Below, in pieces: positions 1 through 8,493 of a stretch of DNA of 64,000 bases (position 1 is the stretch's first letter; every line of letters begins with the position of its first letter). The stretch covers positions 1 through 64,000 of the forward strand of contig LVWT01000059.1 in assembly GCA_002083405.1 (NCBI GenBank). Direction: 5' to 3'. Source of the stretch: Nitrospira sp. SG-bin2 (GTDB lineage: Bacteria > Nitrospirota > Nitrospiria > Nitrospirales > Nitrospiraceae). Below the pieces are notes generated by a model. The model ran no database searches and was not told where the DNA came from. It saw only the letters and a list, made by a program, of their open reading frames with translations. Made by a program: the position numbers and the translations under genes.

Positions 1-96
1 TGTCGACAGTTCGATTCTGTCCCTCGGCACCACTCACCACATGCGCCGGATACTTCTCTGACAGTTGGAAACGGTTCCTGATCTGACGGCAGGATG

Positions 97-453
97 CTAC
101 TTGGCCAGGGTTCGGATGTAGGCGAGTACGGCCTTGCTGTCTTGTTCGGAGAGCCGACCTTTCCAGGACGGCATATTCGGATTGCCTTCATGGATGGTCT
201 TAAGCAAGGCGGAGTCGGACTTCTTTTTGATCGATCGCGACGTGAAATTGGCCGGATCGGAGCCCAGCAGTTTGTAGCCTCCCCCGTCGCCTGCGGCTCC
301 ATGACAGCCTGCGCAATATTTGGCGTACACTTTCTTTCCTTTGGCCATTTCAGCCTGCTCCGATTCGGCCGCTACTTGCCCATAGACCGGCGGCTGCCCG
401 GCCCCCACTGCCGCTATAAGAATCAGTCCTAGCCCGATTTGCGTCGCATTCAT
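97..453 (-). CDS. Exported mono-heme cytochrome c (118 aa)
   Basis: Small class I cytochrome c, predicted to be periplasmic and to transfer electrons. A hydrophobic N-terminal signal segment (about residues 5-25) precedes a single CAGCH heme-attachment motif at residues 47-51; Met94, in an NMP context, is the probable sixth ligand, and the length is normal for this class. Its ATG overlaps the TGA of the upstream RND pump gene (ATGA at 450-453), so it is the last gene of the metal-efflux operon and is probably translationally coupled to it. A cytochrome in this place is not a standard efflux component; its partner is unknown. Confidence 0.9.
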   Translation of the reverse strand: MNATQIGLGLILIAAVGAGQPPVYGQVAAESEQAEMAKGKKVYAKYCAGCHGAAGDGGGYKLLGSDPANFTSRSIKKKSDSALLKTIHEGNPNMPSWKGRLSEQDSKAVLAYIRTLAK

Positions 454-3400
454 GATGTCACCCTCGCTTGTTCCGGGTCCGACCCGCCCGCTGGGTCTTC
501 GCCGAACCCGTCGGACTCCGCCCCTGATTGTTGCTCATCTGCCTCGGGTGAGGACCCGGCCGACCGGCCTTCCATCCACCGATACAAGACCGGCAGCAGG
601 ATCAGCGTCAGGAATGTCGATGAGACCAGTCCTCCGATCACGACGATCGCCAACGGCCGTTGGACCTCCGATCCGATGCCGGTCGCAAAGGCGAGCGGCA
701 CCAGCCCGAGCAACGCTACCAGCGCCGTCATCAACACCGGACGTAACCGCAAGAGCGCACCGGAGGTGACCGCTTCATCCAGGCCATATCCGTCATCACG
801 GAGTTTGTTCATGTAGGAGACGAGCACGATGCCGTTCAGCACCGCGACACCGAACAGATTGATAAATCCGACAGAAGCCGGGACGCTGAGATACTCACCC
901 GTCAGCCACAGGGCGACAATCCCGCCGATCAAGGCAAACGGCAGGTTCAAAATGATGAGCGTTGCCTGGCGGAGTGAGTTGAAGGTCGAATACAACAAGA
1001 AGAAGATCAAACCGATGGTGATGGGAACGATGACACGCAGCTTGGCCATCGCCCGCTCCATGTTCTCAAATGAACCGCCCCAGACCACGGTATAGCCGGG
1101 CGGGAGATGGACACGTTCGGTGATCTTCTGCTGCGCTTCCGCGACCAGGCTGCCGATATCCCGCCCCATCGTGTTGAAACCGATCGACGCATACCGCTGG
1201 AGCCGTTCGCGGCTGATCCGGCCAGGCCCTTCTTCCAGCTTCACGGTGGCAAGATCTGACAGCGGAATCAGCGCGCCGGAGCCATCGCTCATCAAAATGT
1301 TGCTGATCGTCTCAATGCTGTCCCGGTATTGCTCAGGAAAACGGACCACCAGATCGAACCGCTGCTGTCCCTCATACACCCGGGTTGCTTCTTGGCCGCC
1401 GATCGCCGTGGTAATAAGCTGCCGCACGTCGGCCACGTTGATGCCGTGCCGGGCAATCCTGGCCCGGTCGATGTCGATCGTGAGATAGGGCTGTCCGAAC
1501 AACTGCTCCACCTTGATGTCACGGACACCGGAGACCTTGCCGAGCACACCGGCGATCTCCTCCGCCTTGTTCTTGAGCACCTCCAGATCCTCGCCGAACA
1601 GTTTGACCGTCGCTTCCGTCCGCACACCGGAAATCAATTCGTCGACCCGTTGTTGAATGGGCTGGCTGATCAGGAAGGTCGCGCCGGACACCTGCGACAG
1701 CCGCTCGCGGAACTTCTGCATCAGCTGAGGCATGGTTTTCGCCGTCGTCCATTGATCCAGCGGCCGCAACCGGACGACGGGGTCGCTTTCATTCGGCTCC
1801 TGGGGATCGTTCCCCAGTTCGGTCCGTCCGATCTTGGACACCACCATCTCTACTTCCGGAAATTCCATGATCGCCTGCTGCATCCGTTTCTCGATCTCGA
1901 TCGAGGCCTGGAGCGACACGCTCGGGAGCCGGATCGTTTGCGGAGCGGCCGTTCCCTCGTTGAGCGTCGGGATAAATTCACTTCCGAGAAACGGCATCAA
2001 GCTGAGACTGGCAAGCAGGGCCCCGATTGCCAGCGCCACCACCACATTTCTATGCCCAAGCGCCCATCGAAGCGCCGGCGCATAGATCCCTTTCAATTGG
2101 CGGACGATCCAGGGATCATGCTCCGGCCCCCGCTTCAGCATCAAAGAACAGAGGACAGGCGACAGTGTCAGCGACAAGACGAGCGACACCAACAGCGCGA
2201 TCATGATGGTGTAGGCCAGCGGCTTGAACATCTTGCCTTCCATCCCTTGAAGCGAGAGCAACGGGAGAAATACCAAGATGATGATGAGAATTCCAAACAC
2301 CACGGGCTGGCCCACTTCCTTGACGGCGTCCGTGATCACCCGCAGCCGTGGTGTTGTCGCTGTCGAATGGTCCGAGAGATATCGATAGACATTCTCCACC
2401 ACCACAACCGAGCCGTCTACGATCATGCCGATCGCGATGGCCAGTCCGCCCAGCGACATGAGATTTATCGTCAACCCGATTTGCCCCATGATGATAAAGG
2501 TGGCCAACGGCCCCAACAGCAGCGTGCCGACAACGATCACGGCGCTGCGAACATTGCCCAGAAAGAGAAACAGCACCACAATGACCAATACCACGCCCTC
2601 AGCCAGCGACTTGTAGACCGTATTCAACGCGGCGGTAATCAACTCGATCCGGTCGTAGAACGGCACAATCCGCAGCCCGTCCGGCAGCAGCCGTTTCGCA
2701 TGGATCTCGTCGATGCGGGTTTTGATGCCCTCGACGACGTCGCGCGCGTTGCCGCCTCGCAGCATGAGGACGATGCCGCTCACCACCTCGCGATCACCGT
2801 TCAAGAGTGTGGCACCATGCCGAACGGCATGGTCGATGAGCACCTGCGCAACATCTCCCACAAAGACGGGCGTACCGCCGGTTTCCTTTACGACGATCCG
2901 TTCGATGTCCTGTAGCGAGCGGATCAGCCCCACACCCCGCACGATGTACTTCTCGTCATGCTTCTCCAGAATATTCCCGCCCGCGTTGGCGTTGTTGCTG
3001 GCCACCGCCTCGAACACCTCATGCAGCGTGATGTTGTACTTTCGCAGCATGGCCGGCTCAACCAAGACCTGGTATTGCTTGACATAGCCCCCCATTGAAT
3101 TGACATCGATCACCTCGGGAGTACTCTTCAACAACGGTCGAATGACCCAATCCTGGATGGTGCGTTCACGGATCAATCGCTGATTGTCCGCTGTCGCAGC
3201 CTCGGGCAATCCCGGCGGGCTCTCAAGGTAATACTGAAACACTTCGCCAAGACCCGTGCTGTTCGGAACCAGCATCGACTCCGCGCCGGGAGGCAGAAGT
3301 TCTTTCACTTCGAGAAGCCGTTCGAGAACCAGCTGACGCGCCAGATTGATGTCCATCGAATCGTCGAACACAATCGTGACGAGGGAGAGACCGACCTTGG

Positions 3401-3656
3401 TGAGCGAGCGCATTTCAGTCAGCGCGGGAACGCCCGTCAGTTGAAGCTCGATCGGATACGTCACCACGCGTTCGACTTCGGCCGGCGACAGACCCGGCGC
3501 TTTGGTGACCACTTGCACCAGTACGCTGGTCACGTCCGGGAACGCGTCGATAGGGATAGTTCTGAACGAGTAGAAGCCGCCGGCGCCGACAATGACGGAG
3601 ACGATCACAACGAGAAGGCGCTGGCGGAGAGAAAAGTCGAGGAGACGCGAGACCAT
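450..3656 (-). CDS. Heavy-metal efflux RND pump, CzcA/CusA family (1068 aa)
   Basis: Inner-membrane proton-driven RND transporter of the heavy-metal efflux (HME) class, which exports metal ions from periplasm or cytoplasm through a tripartite complex. The length is typical (about 1030-1070 aa). The N-terminal membrane helix, the first large periplasmic loop, a TM4 segment carrying Asp414 and Glu421 (GMIVDG...VEN, the proton-relay signature of HME pumps), a second loop and the final helical bundle are all recognisable. The second loop has a TELGNDPQEPNESD-like stretch nearer to CzcA/CnrA types than to the Cu/Ag pump CusA, but the metal cannot be assigned with certainty. The start codon overlaps the adaptor stop by one base (TGATG). 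Confidence 0.95.
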   Translation of the reverse strand: MVSRLLDFSLRQRLLVVIVSVIVGAGGFYSFRTIPIDAFPDVTSVLVQVVTKAPGLSPAEVERVVTYPIELQLTGVPALTEMRSLTKVGLSLVTIVFDDSMDINLARQLVLERLLEVKELLPPGAESMLVPNSTGLGEVFQYYLESPPGLPEAATADNQRLIRERTIQDWVIRPLLKSTPEVIDVNSMGGYVKQYQVLVEPAMLRKYNITLHEVFEAVASNNANAGGNILEKHDEKYIVRGVGLIRSLQDIERIVVKETGGTPVFVGDVAQVLIDHAVRHGATLLNGDREVVSGIVLMLRGGNARDVVEGIKTRIDEIHAKRLLPDGLRIVPFYDRIELITAALNTVYKSLAEGVVLVIVVLFLFLGNVRSAVIVVGTLLLGPLATFIIMGQIGLTINLMSLGGLAIAIGMIVDGSVVVVENVYRYLSDHSTATTPRLRVITDAVKEVGQPVVFGILIIILVFLPLLSLQGMEGKMFKPLAYTIMIALLVSLVLSLTLSPVLCSLMLKRGPEHDPWIVRQLKGIYAPALRWALGHRNVVVALAIGALLASLSLMPFLGSEFIPTLNEGTAAPQTIRLPSVSLQASIEIEKRMQQAIMEFPEVEMVVSKIGRTELGNDPQEPNESDPVVRLRPLDQWTTAKTMPQLMQKFRERLSQVSGATFLISQPIQQRVDELISGVRTEATVKLFGEDLEVLKNKAEEIAGVLGKVSGVRDIKVEQLFGQPYLTIDIDRARIARHGINVADVRQLITTAIGGQEATRVYEGQQRFDLVVRFPEQYRDSIETISNILMSDGSGALIPLSDLATVKLEEGPGRISRERLQRYASIGFNTMGRDIGSLVAEAQQKITERVHLPPGYTVVWGGSFENMERAMAKLRVIVPITIGLIFFLLYSTFNSLRQATLIILNLPFALIGGIVALWLTGEYLSVPASVGFINLFGVAVLNGIVLVSYMNKLRDDGYGLDEAVTSGALLRLRPVLMTALVALLGLVPLAFATGIGSEVQRPLAIVVIGGLVSSTFLTLILLPVLYRWMEGRSAGSSPEADEQQSGAESDGFGEDPAGGSDPEQARVTS

Positions 3657-4864
3657 CAGGCCTGTTTCTTCAGAAGTTCGGACTTCAAGACGAAGGCGCC
3701 GTGAGTCACAATCAACTCTCCCTCAGTGAGACCGGTGAGAATCGAGGTGGACGTTCCATTGGACTCTCCGATTTGGACGTCACGGACTTCATATTCACTC
3801 GCACTGCGTTGCACAAAGACGAACGTCCTGCCCTGATCCCGCTGCAGCGCAGCCTCCGGCACGGCCAACCGGTCCGGCTGCGCCTCGGAATACAGACGGA
3901 CCGTAGCAAACATTTCAGGTTTGAGCCTGCCGTCTGTATTCGGAAGCTCCAGTCGAAGCTGCATCGTGCGGGTCACAGGATCCAGCACATCCCCCACATA
4001 GGTGATCGTGCCTTTGAAGACCTCCCCTTGATAGGCATTGATCCGCACCTCTGCCTGCATACCGCCCGACGCATGGACGGCGTGGACGAAGGGAATGTCC
4101 TTCTCCGCGATGTTGGCCTTGACCCAGACTTCTGAGAGATCCGCGATGACAAATAGGTTTTCCGTCGTTTCAACGACTTCCCCTCGTGTCAACTTACGGC
4201 CGATCACCCGTCCGGCAAAAGGGGCCACGATCGGCACGACAGAACGGATTTCACGGGTTCGCTCAAGCCGGCGGAATTCTTCGTCGTTCATGCCAAGCAA
4301 TTTTAGCCGATCATGCGCTTCATTGGACTCGGCCTGGTTACTGAGCAACTCCGCCTGCCGCCGCTGCGCCTCCGCCTCGCCGATTACCTTTTCTTCCAGC
4401 AGGAACTTGGCTCTCGCATAGGACTGTTCGGCAACATGGAGCCTGGCTCGCGCCTTCAGATACGCCGACTGGGCCAATCCCAGTTCGCTGCTGTATAAGA
4501 TGGCGAGAGGCGTGTTTGCTTTGACCTCCTGCCCGAGATCCGCATACACATCAACGACACGGCCTCGCACAAGCGTCGTGATCTCAGCCATGTTGTGTTG
4601 ATCCGGCTGCACGATGCCTGGAAAGTCACGATACGTCCTAAAATCGCTTCGTATCACAGATTGGACCACGAGCCCGGCACGGGACGACTCTTCCGCAGAC
4701 AGCGTCACCAGCCCGGAGGATGGGGCAGCAGCAGGAGTCTTACTGGCGCTCACATCGTTGGGAGCTCCGTCACAACCTGACTCCACCGCTGCAACGCCGA
4801 GCCCCACGCTGAACAGCACCTCGCGGATATATGGAAAAGATCGCTTCACTGGACCTGCTCCCAT
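3656..4864 (-). CDS. Periplasmic adaptor (membrane fusion) subunit of metal efflux pump, CzcB/CusB-like
   Basis: HlyD/CusB-type adaptor linking the RND pump to the outer-membrane channel. The sequence shows the barrel-sandwich half (VRGRVVDVYADLGQEV), a long alpha-hairpin with heptad character (SAYLKARARLHVAEQ...), the second lipoyl half (VAPFAGRVIGRKLTRGEVV) and the beta-barrel and membrane-proximal domains. The frame is open up to 5008, but that start would lie 110 bases inside the channel gene; the ATG at 4864, 34 bases after the channel stop, gives a basic start and hydrophobic signal segment ending in VESGC and is preferred. The Cys may be lipidated although the -3 residue is unusual. 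The stop overlaps the pump start by one base. Confidence 0.9.
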   Translation of the reverse strand: MGAGPVKRSFPYIREVLFSVGLGVAAVESGCDGAPNDVSASKTPAAAPSSGLVTLSAEESSRAGLVVQSVIRSDFRTYRDFPGIVQPDQHNMAEITTLVRGRVVDVYADLGQEVKANTPLAILYSSELGLAQSAYLKARARLHVAEQSYARAKFLLEEKVIGEAEAQRRQAELLSNQAESNEAHDRLKLLGMNDEEFRRLERTREIRSVVPIVAPFAGRVIGRKLTRGEVVETTENLFVIADLSEVWVKANIAEKDIPFVHAVHASGGMQAEVRINAYQGEVFKGTITYVGDVLDPVTRTMQLRLELPNTDGRLKPEMFATVRLYSEAQPDRLAVPEAALQRDQGRTFVFVQRSASEYEVRDVQIGESNGTSTSILTGLTEGELIVTHGAFVLKSELLKKQA

Positions 4865-4898
4865 GCCGTTCGTCTGGATGGGCCGCACAAGAGAACGA

Positions 4899-6230
4899 TC
4901 ACAATGTCCCCCCCACTGCCTGCTCAAGCCGAGCCAGCGACACCGAAAGATCATGCCGCGCCTCTGCATAGTCCAAGAGGATTTGCCGCTGCACACGCTG
5001 CGCGTCAAGGACTTCCAGGAGGCTGGAGGCCCCTTGCTGGAAGCTGAACTGTGCCAACCGGAGCGCTTCCTGGGCTTGCTTCAACAGTCCCTTATCAAAG
5101 ACATCGATCAGTTCGGCCGTGGTCCGCGCGTCCTGGTAATGTTGATGGACCGCTCTGGCTAATTCATTGCGCGTCCGCAGCAATTCCGCTTCTTCACGGC
5201 GCTTTGCGCCCAGGGACGAAGTAATTTCTCCCTGGCGGCGATACCAGAGCGGCAAGGGAACCGAGAGTCCCCCGGCAAAGGCCTCCCGCCCCATCTCACG
5301 CCACACCCCTCCGTTGACCGTAACGGTCGGCATCCGCGATTGCCGCTCGAACTCGATTTTCCAGTCTGACTGTTCCACCGACTTCAGCAAGCGCTGAATG
5401 GTTGGATGCTGATCCATCATACGTGACATTAATCCTTCGATGTGCAACTCTCTCGGAATCCCTGTGAAGTCGCCTTGCACCACATAGGCCGATCCCAATG
5501 TCCCGCCGGTCAGCGTGTCCAGCACGACGCGATTGACCCGGACCGCGTTATCCGCCCGGGCGACCTGCTGTCTGGCTTTCAGGACTTCGACCTCGGCTTT
5601 GATTGATTCAAATTGTGGCGCTTCTCCCGATTTCACCCTGGCCCTGACGATTCGCGCGACCCCCTCGACGGTATCAAGATTTTGTTTGGCCAGTGCGGCG
5701 GATTGCTGCGTCAACAACAAGCCGTAAAATGCCACTTTGACCTGCGACGTGAGATTCAGCCTCGTCTCCAACATGCCGACATTCGCAGTCGCCAGCCCCA
5801 AATCCGCTACCTGCTGCCGCGCTGACCGCATCCCCGGCCATTCGACCGGCTGTCCTACCGACATATTATATTCCATGAGCGATTGACGGTCCGGGGATGC
5901 CCCGCTGCCCGCCCGTCCCGCATCACGCAGCTCACCGTGCCCTGTGTATCCCATGACGGTCGGGTTCGGATATGCCCCGGCTGTAGTCTGCTGCCCGCGC
6001 TGCTGCTCGATCTGGCCTTCTGCGGAAAATACCAGGGGGTTTTTGGCCAGGGCCAGATCGACAATGGCATCCAGCGTATAGTTCTGGACCCCGGATTCTG
6101 CCGATGCACTGGGGATGGTCCACAGAAGGCCGAATTGCAGTACGCTTAGTACACATGCAAGTGAGAAAACCGACCGCATGCTCATCCACGTATCAGTCCG
6201 GCCAAGACTTTTGTCCGATACAGTTACCAT
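4899..6230 (-). CDS. TolC-family outer-membrane channel of metal efflux operon (CzcC/CusC-like)
   Basis: Outer membrane factor that completes the tripartite metal pump. It has a signal peptide (hydrophobic core followed by SASA before ES), then two repeated long helical halves typical of TolC proteins: TLDAIVDLALAKNPLVF near the N-terminus and the C-terminal FQQGASSLLEVLDAQRVQRQ pattern. The annotated ATG at 6230 has no obvious ribosome site; internal ATGs at 6185 or 6179 directly precede the signal peptide and are plausible alternatives. It is the first gene of the efflux operon, so the promoter should lie in 6231-6476, where I see no convincing metal-regulator operator. Confidence 0.92.
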   Translation of the reverse strand: MVTVSDKSLGRTDTWMSMRSVFSLACVLSVLQFGLLWTIPSASAESGVQNYTLDAIVDLALAKNPLVFSAEGQIEQQRGQQTTAGAYPNPTVMGYTGHGELRDAGRAGSGASPDRQSLMEYNMSVGQPVEWPGMRSARQQVADLGLATANVGMLETRLNLTSQVKVAFYGLLLTQQSAALAKQNLDTVEGVARIVRARVKSGEAPQFESIKAEVEVLKARQQVARADNAVRVNRVVLDTLTGGTLGSAYVVQGDFTGIPRELHIEGLMSRMMDQHPTIQRLLKSVEQSDWKIEFERQSRMPTVTVNGGVWREMGREAFAGGLSVPLPLWYRRQGEITSSLGAKRREEAELLRTRNELARAVHQHYQDARTTAELIDVFDKGLLKQAQEALRLAQFSFQQGASSLLEVLDAQRVQRQILLDYAEARHDLSVSLARLEQAVGGTL

Positions 6231-6389
6231 CTGGAGATTTTAATCTTTATTCTCACGCGATTGATATAGAATTTGACTATAGGGCAGACCGCCATACCTT
6301 TTCAATGGACATACGCGCTCATTACATGACACTTTTGTCCGGGAAATGTTTCTGGTTTTGAGCTTCCGGAGTATCCTTAATCTGACAAC

Positions 6390-6417
6390 ACGAAACATGA
6401 AACCAGAAACTCGAAAC
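6390..6417. repeat. Heptamer tandem repeat, (NNGAAAC)x4
   Basis: Four head-to-tail 7-bp units (ACGAAAC, ATGAAAC, CAGAAAC, TCGAAAC) lie in the 246-bp spacer between the efflux operon and the methyltransferase gene. The last five bases GAAAC are invariant and the first two vary. The pattern resembles the short tandemly repeated heptamers known from cyanobacteria. Otherwise the spacer shows nothing I can name. Confidence 0.6.
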
Positions 6418-6476
6418 TCCGTTCTCCGACACAGTATATCGCCGGTTGCAGTAGAAGCGGTCATACAGACTGCGGG

Positions 6477-7379
6477 TTAGGGTACTGTCGGGAGCGCACT
6501 CAGATAGAACGCGCAAATCGCTACAGTCGCAGCAACGTTTAACGACTCGACCGTCCTGGTCATCGGGATCGTGAACCTGACCGCAGAGCATTGTACGATG
6601 TGCTCCGCCAATCCCTCTCCCTCATTACCGACTGCAATCATAAGCCGGTGGGGAATAGATTGAATGTTCCTCAAGGGAATCGCGCCCGGTGAAGGCGCCA
6701 GAGCGGAATATATCACGCACTGATGTTTTTCGAACACTCCGGCGTCCGATCCCCTGAAAATTGGAAGGGTGACAACAGTACCGGCCGCAGCGCGGACGAC
6801 TTTGGGGCCGAAGGGATCTGCGGAATCGGAACTTAACCAGACGCCCGTAAGGTTCAACGCGGCGGCGGTCCGAATGATCGCCCCCACGTTCGCCGGGTCC
6901 CGCAGCCGATCTCCATAAATTCCCAATACCCTGGCTTGCCCCAACAGACGGCGTTCATCCCATTGCGGCTGTCTGACGACGGCCAACAATCCCTGCGGCG
7001 CCCCAACATCGGACAGCTGGTCGAAAACGGCATCTGAGCAGGTATACTGGCGGACTGCGAGCGTGGATCTGGCTTGCCGTCCTTCGTCACTTTCCGATTG
7101 GAGATAACGCGGCGCCATCGTCAGACTGATGATGGCTTGAGGGCGCCGACGAATGACATCGAGGCAGGATTTGGCGCCTTCCAGAACGAAGGCGCCTTCC
7201 TCTATCCTGGTGTTCTTATCGCGAAGAAGAAGCCGGATCAGCGCACGCTGCCGCTGCGTCAGGGTTTGAAGAGGGGGCGCTACATCCACCTGTACTCCGC
7301 CAATGCCCGTAGCCTCCTTCGCACCACGCACCGGAAACGACTTACCGTCGTCTCCGCTCAGCCGCTGCTTCTGCCGCAC
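6477..7379 (-). CDS. SpoU/TrmH-family RNA 2'-O-methyltransferase
   Basis: S-adenosylmethionine-dependent ribose methyltransferase of the SPOUT class acting on rRNA or tRNA. An N-terminal substrate-binding region (RNKxxREEGAFVLEGAK-like, about residues 48-75) is followed by the trefoil-knot catalytic domain with all three SpoU motifs: motif 1 DPANVGAIIRTA, motif 2 VGNEGEGL and motif 3 IPMTRTVESLNVAATVAI. The domain order resembles RlmB/TrmH-like 23S rRNA enzymes, but the target nucleotide cannot be predicted. The proposed ATG lies 38 bases inside the upstream coiled-coil gene (7342-7683), suggesting coupled translation or a slightly later start. Confidence 0.92.
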   Translation of the reverse strand: MRQKQRLSGDDGKSFPVRGAKEATGIGGVQVDVAPPLQTLTQRQRALIRLLLRDKNTRIEEGAFVLEGAKSCLDVIRRRPQAIISLTMAPRYLQSESDEGRQARSTLAVRQYTCSDAVFDQLSDVGAPQGLLAVVRQPQWDERRLLGQARVLGIYGDRLRDPANVGAIIRTAAALNLTGVWLSSDSADPFGPKVVRAAAGTVVTLPIFRGSDAGVFEKHQCVIYSALAPSPGAIPLRNIQSIPHRLMIAVGNEGEGLAEHIVQCSAVRFTIPMTRTVESLNVAATVAICAFYLSALPTVP

Positions 7380-7683
7380 GGATACGCTGGGCCCTGGCCT
7401 TCGCCCGCTTCAACGCAGTCAGCTTTCCCCTGGTCCGGGTCTGCTCAAACTGCAACTGCTCCAGCTGGGATTTCAAATGCGCTTTCTCTCGCTTGTGCAG
7501 GTCTGCGCATTCGGCCTTGGACAGCATCGTCCAATCCCCGGTGCTCCTTGCGCGCTTGATCCGCTGATCCAGTGACTCCCGAAGCTGCCGCGACCGCATC
7601 GTCATCAGTGACTTCAGGGCCTGTTGCCGACGCTGCACTTCTTCTTCTTCAGCCATAATGCCGCGAATATCGGTTCCCAACAT
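7342..7683 (-). CDS. Small charged coiled-coil protein, function unknown (113 aa)
   Basis: I do not recognise this protein. It is very rich in Arg, Lys, Glu and Gln, with almost continuous predicted helix and a basic, Ala/Arg-rich C-terminus, so it is likely a cytoplasmic coiled coil that may bind nucleic acid. A strong ribosome-binding site (AAGGAGG, about 10 bases before the ATG) supports it as a real gene and fixes the start. Its 3' end overlaps the RNA methyltransferase start by 38 bases, so the two are probably co-transcribed and possibly linked to RNA metabolism (inference). Confidence 0.7.
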   Translation of the reverse strand: MLGTDIRGIMAEEEEVQRRQQALKSLMTMRSRQLRESLDQRIKRARSTGDWTMLSKAECADLHKREKAHLKSQLEQLQFEQTRTRGKLTALKRAKARAQRIRAAEAAAERRRR

Positions 7684-7863
7684 GGTCCCACCACCTCCTT
7701 AATACACTACTAGATAATCTGACCAAGCCGAGCTGCATTTTAACCGATTTCACCCCTCATCTTCCAGTTCGCGAAATATCCCATAAGCCATTGAATCATC
7801 AAAATAATTATCATTCTTCGCAAGACCGTTGAACCGATCACCCCTTGTCTGTATCATCGCGCC

Positions 7864-8325
7864 ATGTCTATCGGCCCCCTGATTCAAGCCTGGAGACTCT
7901 CGAAAAAACACTCCCTTGAGTCGTTGTCGGACCTGGCCCACATTTCATCCGCGCTTCTTGAACAGATCGAATCAGAACAAGCGGATCCCTCCACCGCAAC
8001 AGTCCAAGCATTGGCGGGAGCCCTTCGCATTCCACCGGCCTGGTTATTCGATGATCCCCGCTCATTTGATTATCTGTTTCAAGATGCAGAGGATCCGGAC
8101 GAGCCGCCCCCCTCTCGCATCGATCCAGTCACAGATCGAATTCTAGCCGGCTCGCGAATGGACCGATCACTCTACGTTCTCCTCACGGCACTCATGCAAG
8201 CCGGTGATCCAAAACTATTGCGCGCAGCTGAGATGAGTCTGCGGAGTCTGGCAAAACAAGCCCGCCAAGCCTCAGTCCCCTGGCTCCAACGCCCGTCCGG
8301 ACACTTTGAGCCTCCAAGCGACTGA
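7864..8325 (+). CDS. XRE-family helix-turn-helix transcriptional regulator (153 aa)
   Basis: Cytoplasmic DNA-binding regulator. The N-terminal 60 residues form a Cro/C1-type HTH (LIQAWRLSKKHSLESLSDLAHISSALLEQIE, then PSTATVQALAGALRIPPAWLFD). The remaining 90 residues are acidic then helical, with no cupin or other known sensor domain visible. It is monocistronic between the divergent coiled-coil gene and the alpha/beta hydrolase; the upstream 180-bp spacer is AT-richer than the surroundings and could hold its own operator. The regulated target is unknown. Confidence 0.85.
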   Translation: MSIGPLIQAWRLSKKHSLESLSDLAHISSALLEQIESEQADPSTATVQALAGALRIPPAWLFDDPRSFDYLFQDAEDPDEPPPSRIDPVTDRILAGSRMDRSLYVLLTALMQAGDPKLLRAAEMSLRSLAKQARQASVPWLQRPSGHFEPPSD

Positions 8326-8390
8326 GCCCGCATGTTTCATGACGCGCCTACTACAGCCACGACACGTCGCTCCTGAAGCGCATCTCGTCC

Positions 8391-8423
8391 TTCGACTATG
8401 CTCAGGAGGGTGAGCCAGTCGAA
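8391..8423. repeat. REP-like imperfect palindrome
   Basis: Arms TTCGACTATGCTCA (8391-8404) and TGAGCCAGTCGAA (8411-8423) pair almost perfectly around a short GGAGGG centre. Such TTCGAC...GTCGAA palindromes are a widespread class of repetitive extragenic element in bacteria. This copy sits in the 168-bp spacer between the XRE regulator and the hydrolase; only one copy was noticed in the window. Confidence 0.55.
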
Positions 8424-8493
8424 CCGTATCCCGCAAACAACAACGACAAGGAACAGAACTGCAGCCGCCTCATGAGTAAAGCAGAGTAACAGG

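Noticed and set aside
1329..2915. Very long plus-strand frame (528 codons)
   Set aside because: It is antisense to the RND pump gene, is Arg/His/Gln-rich, lacks a domain and is explained by the strong codon bias of the true gene.
4864..5008. Upstream extension of the efflux adaptor gene
   Set aside because: It would overlap the channel gene by 110 bases and place the signal segment 60 residues inside the protein.
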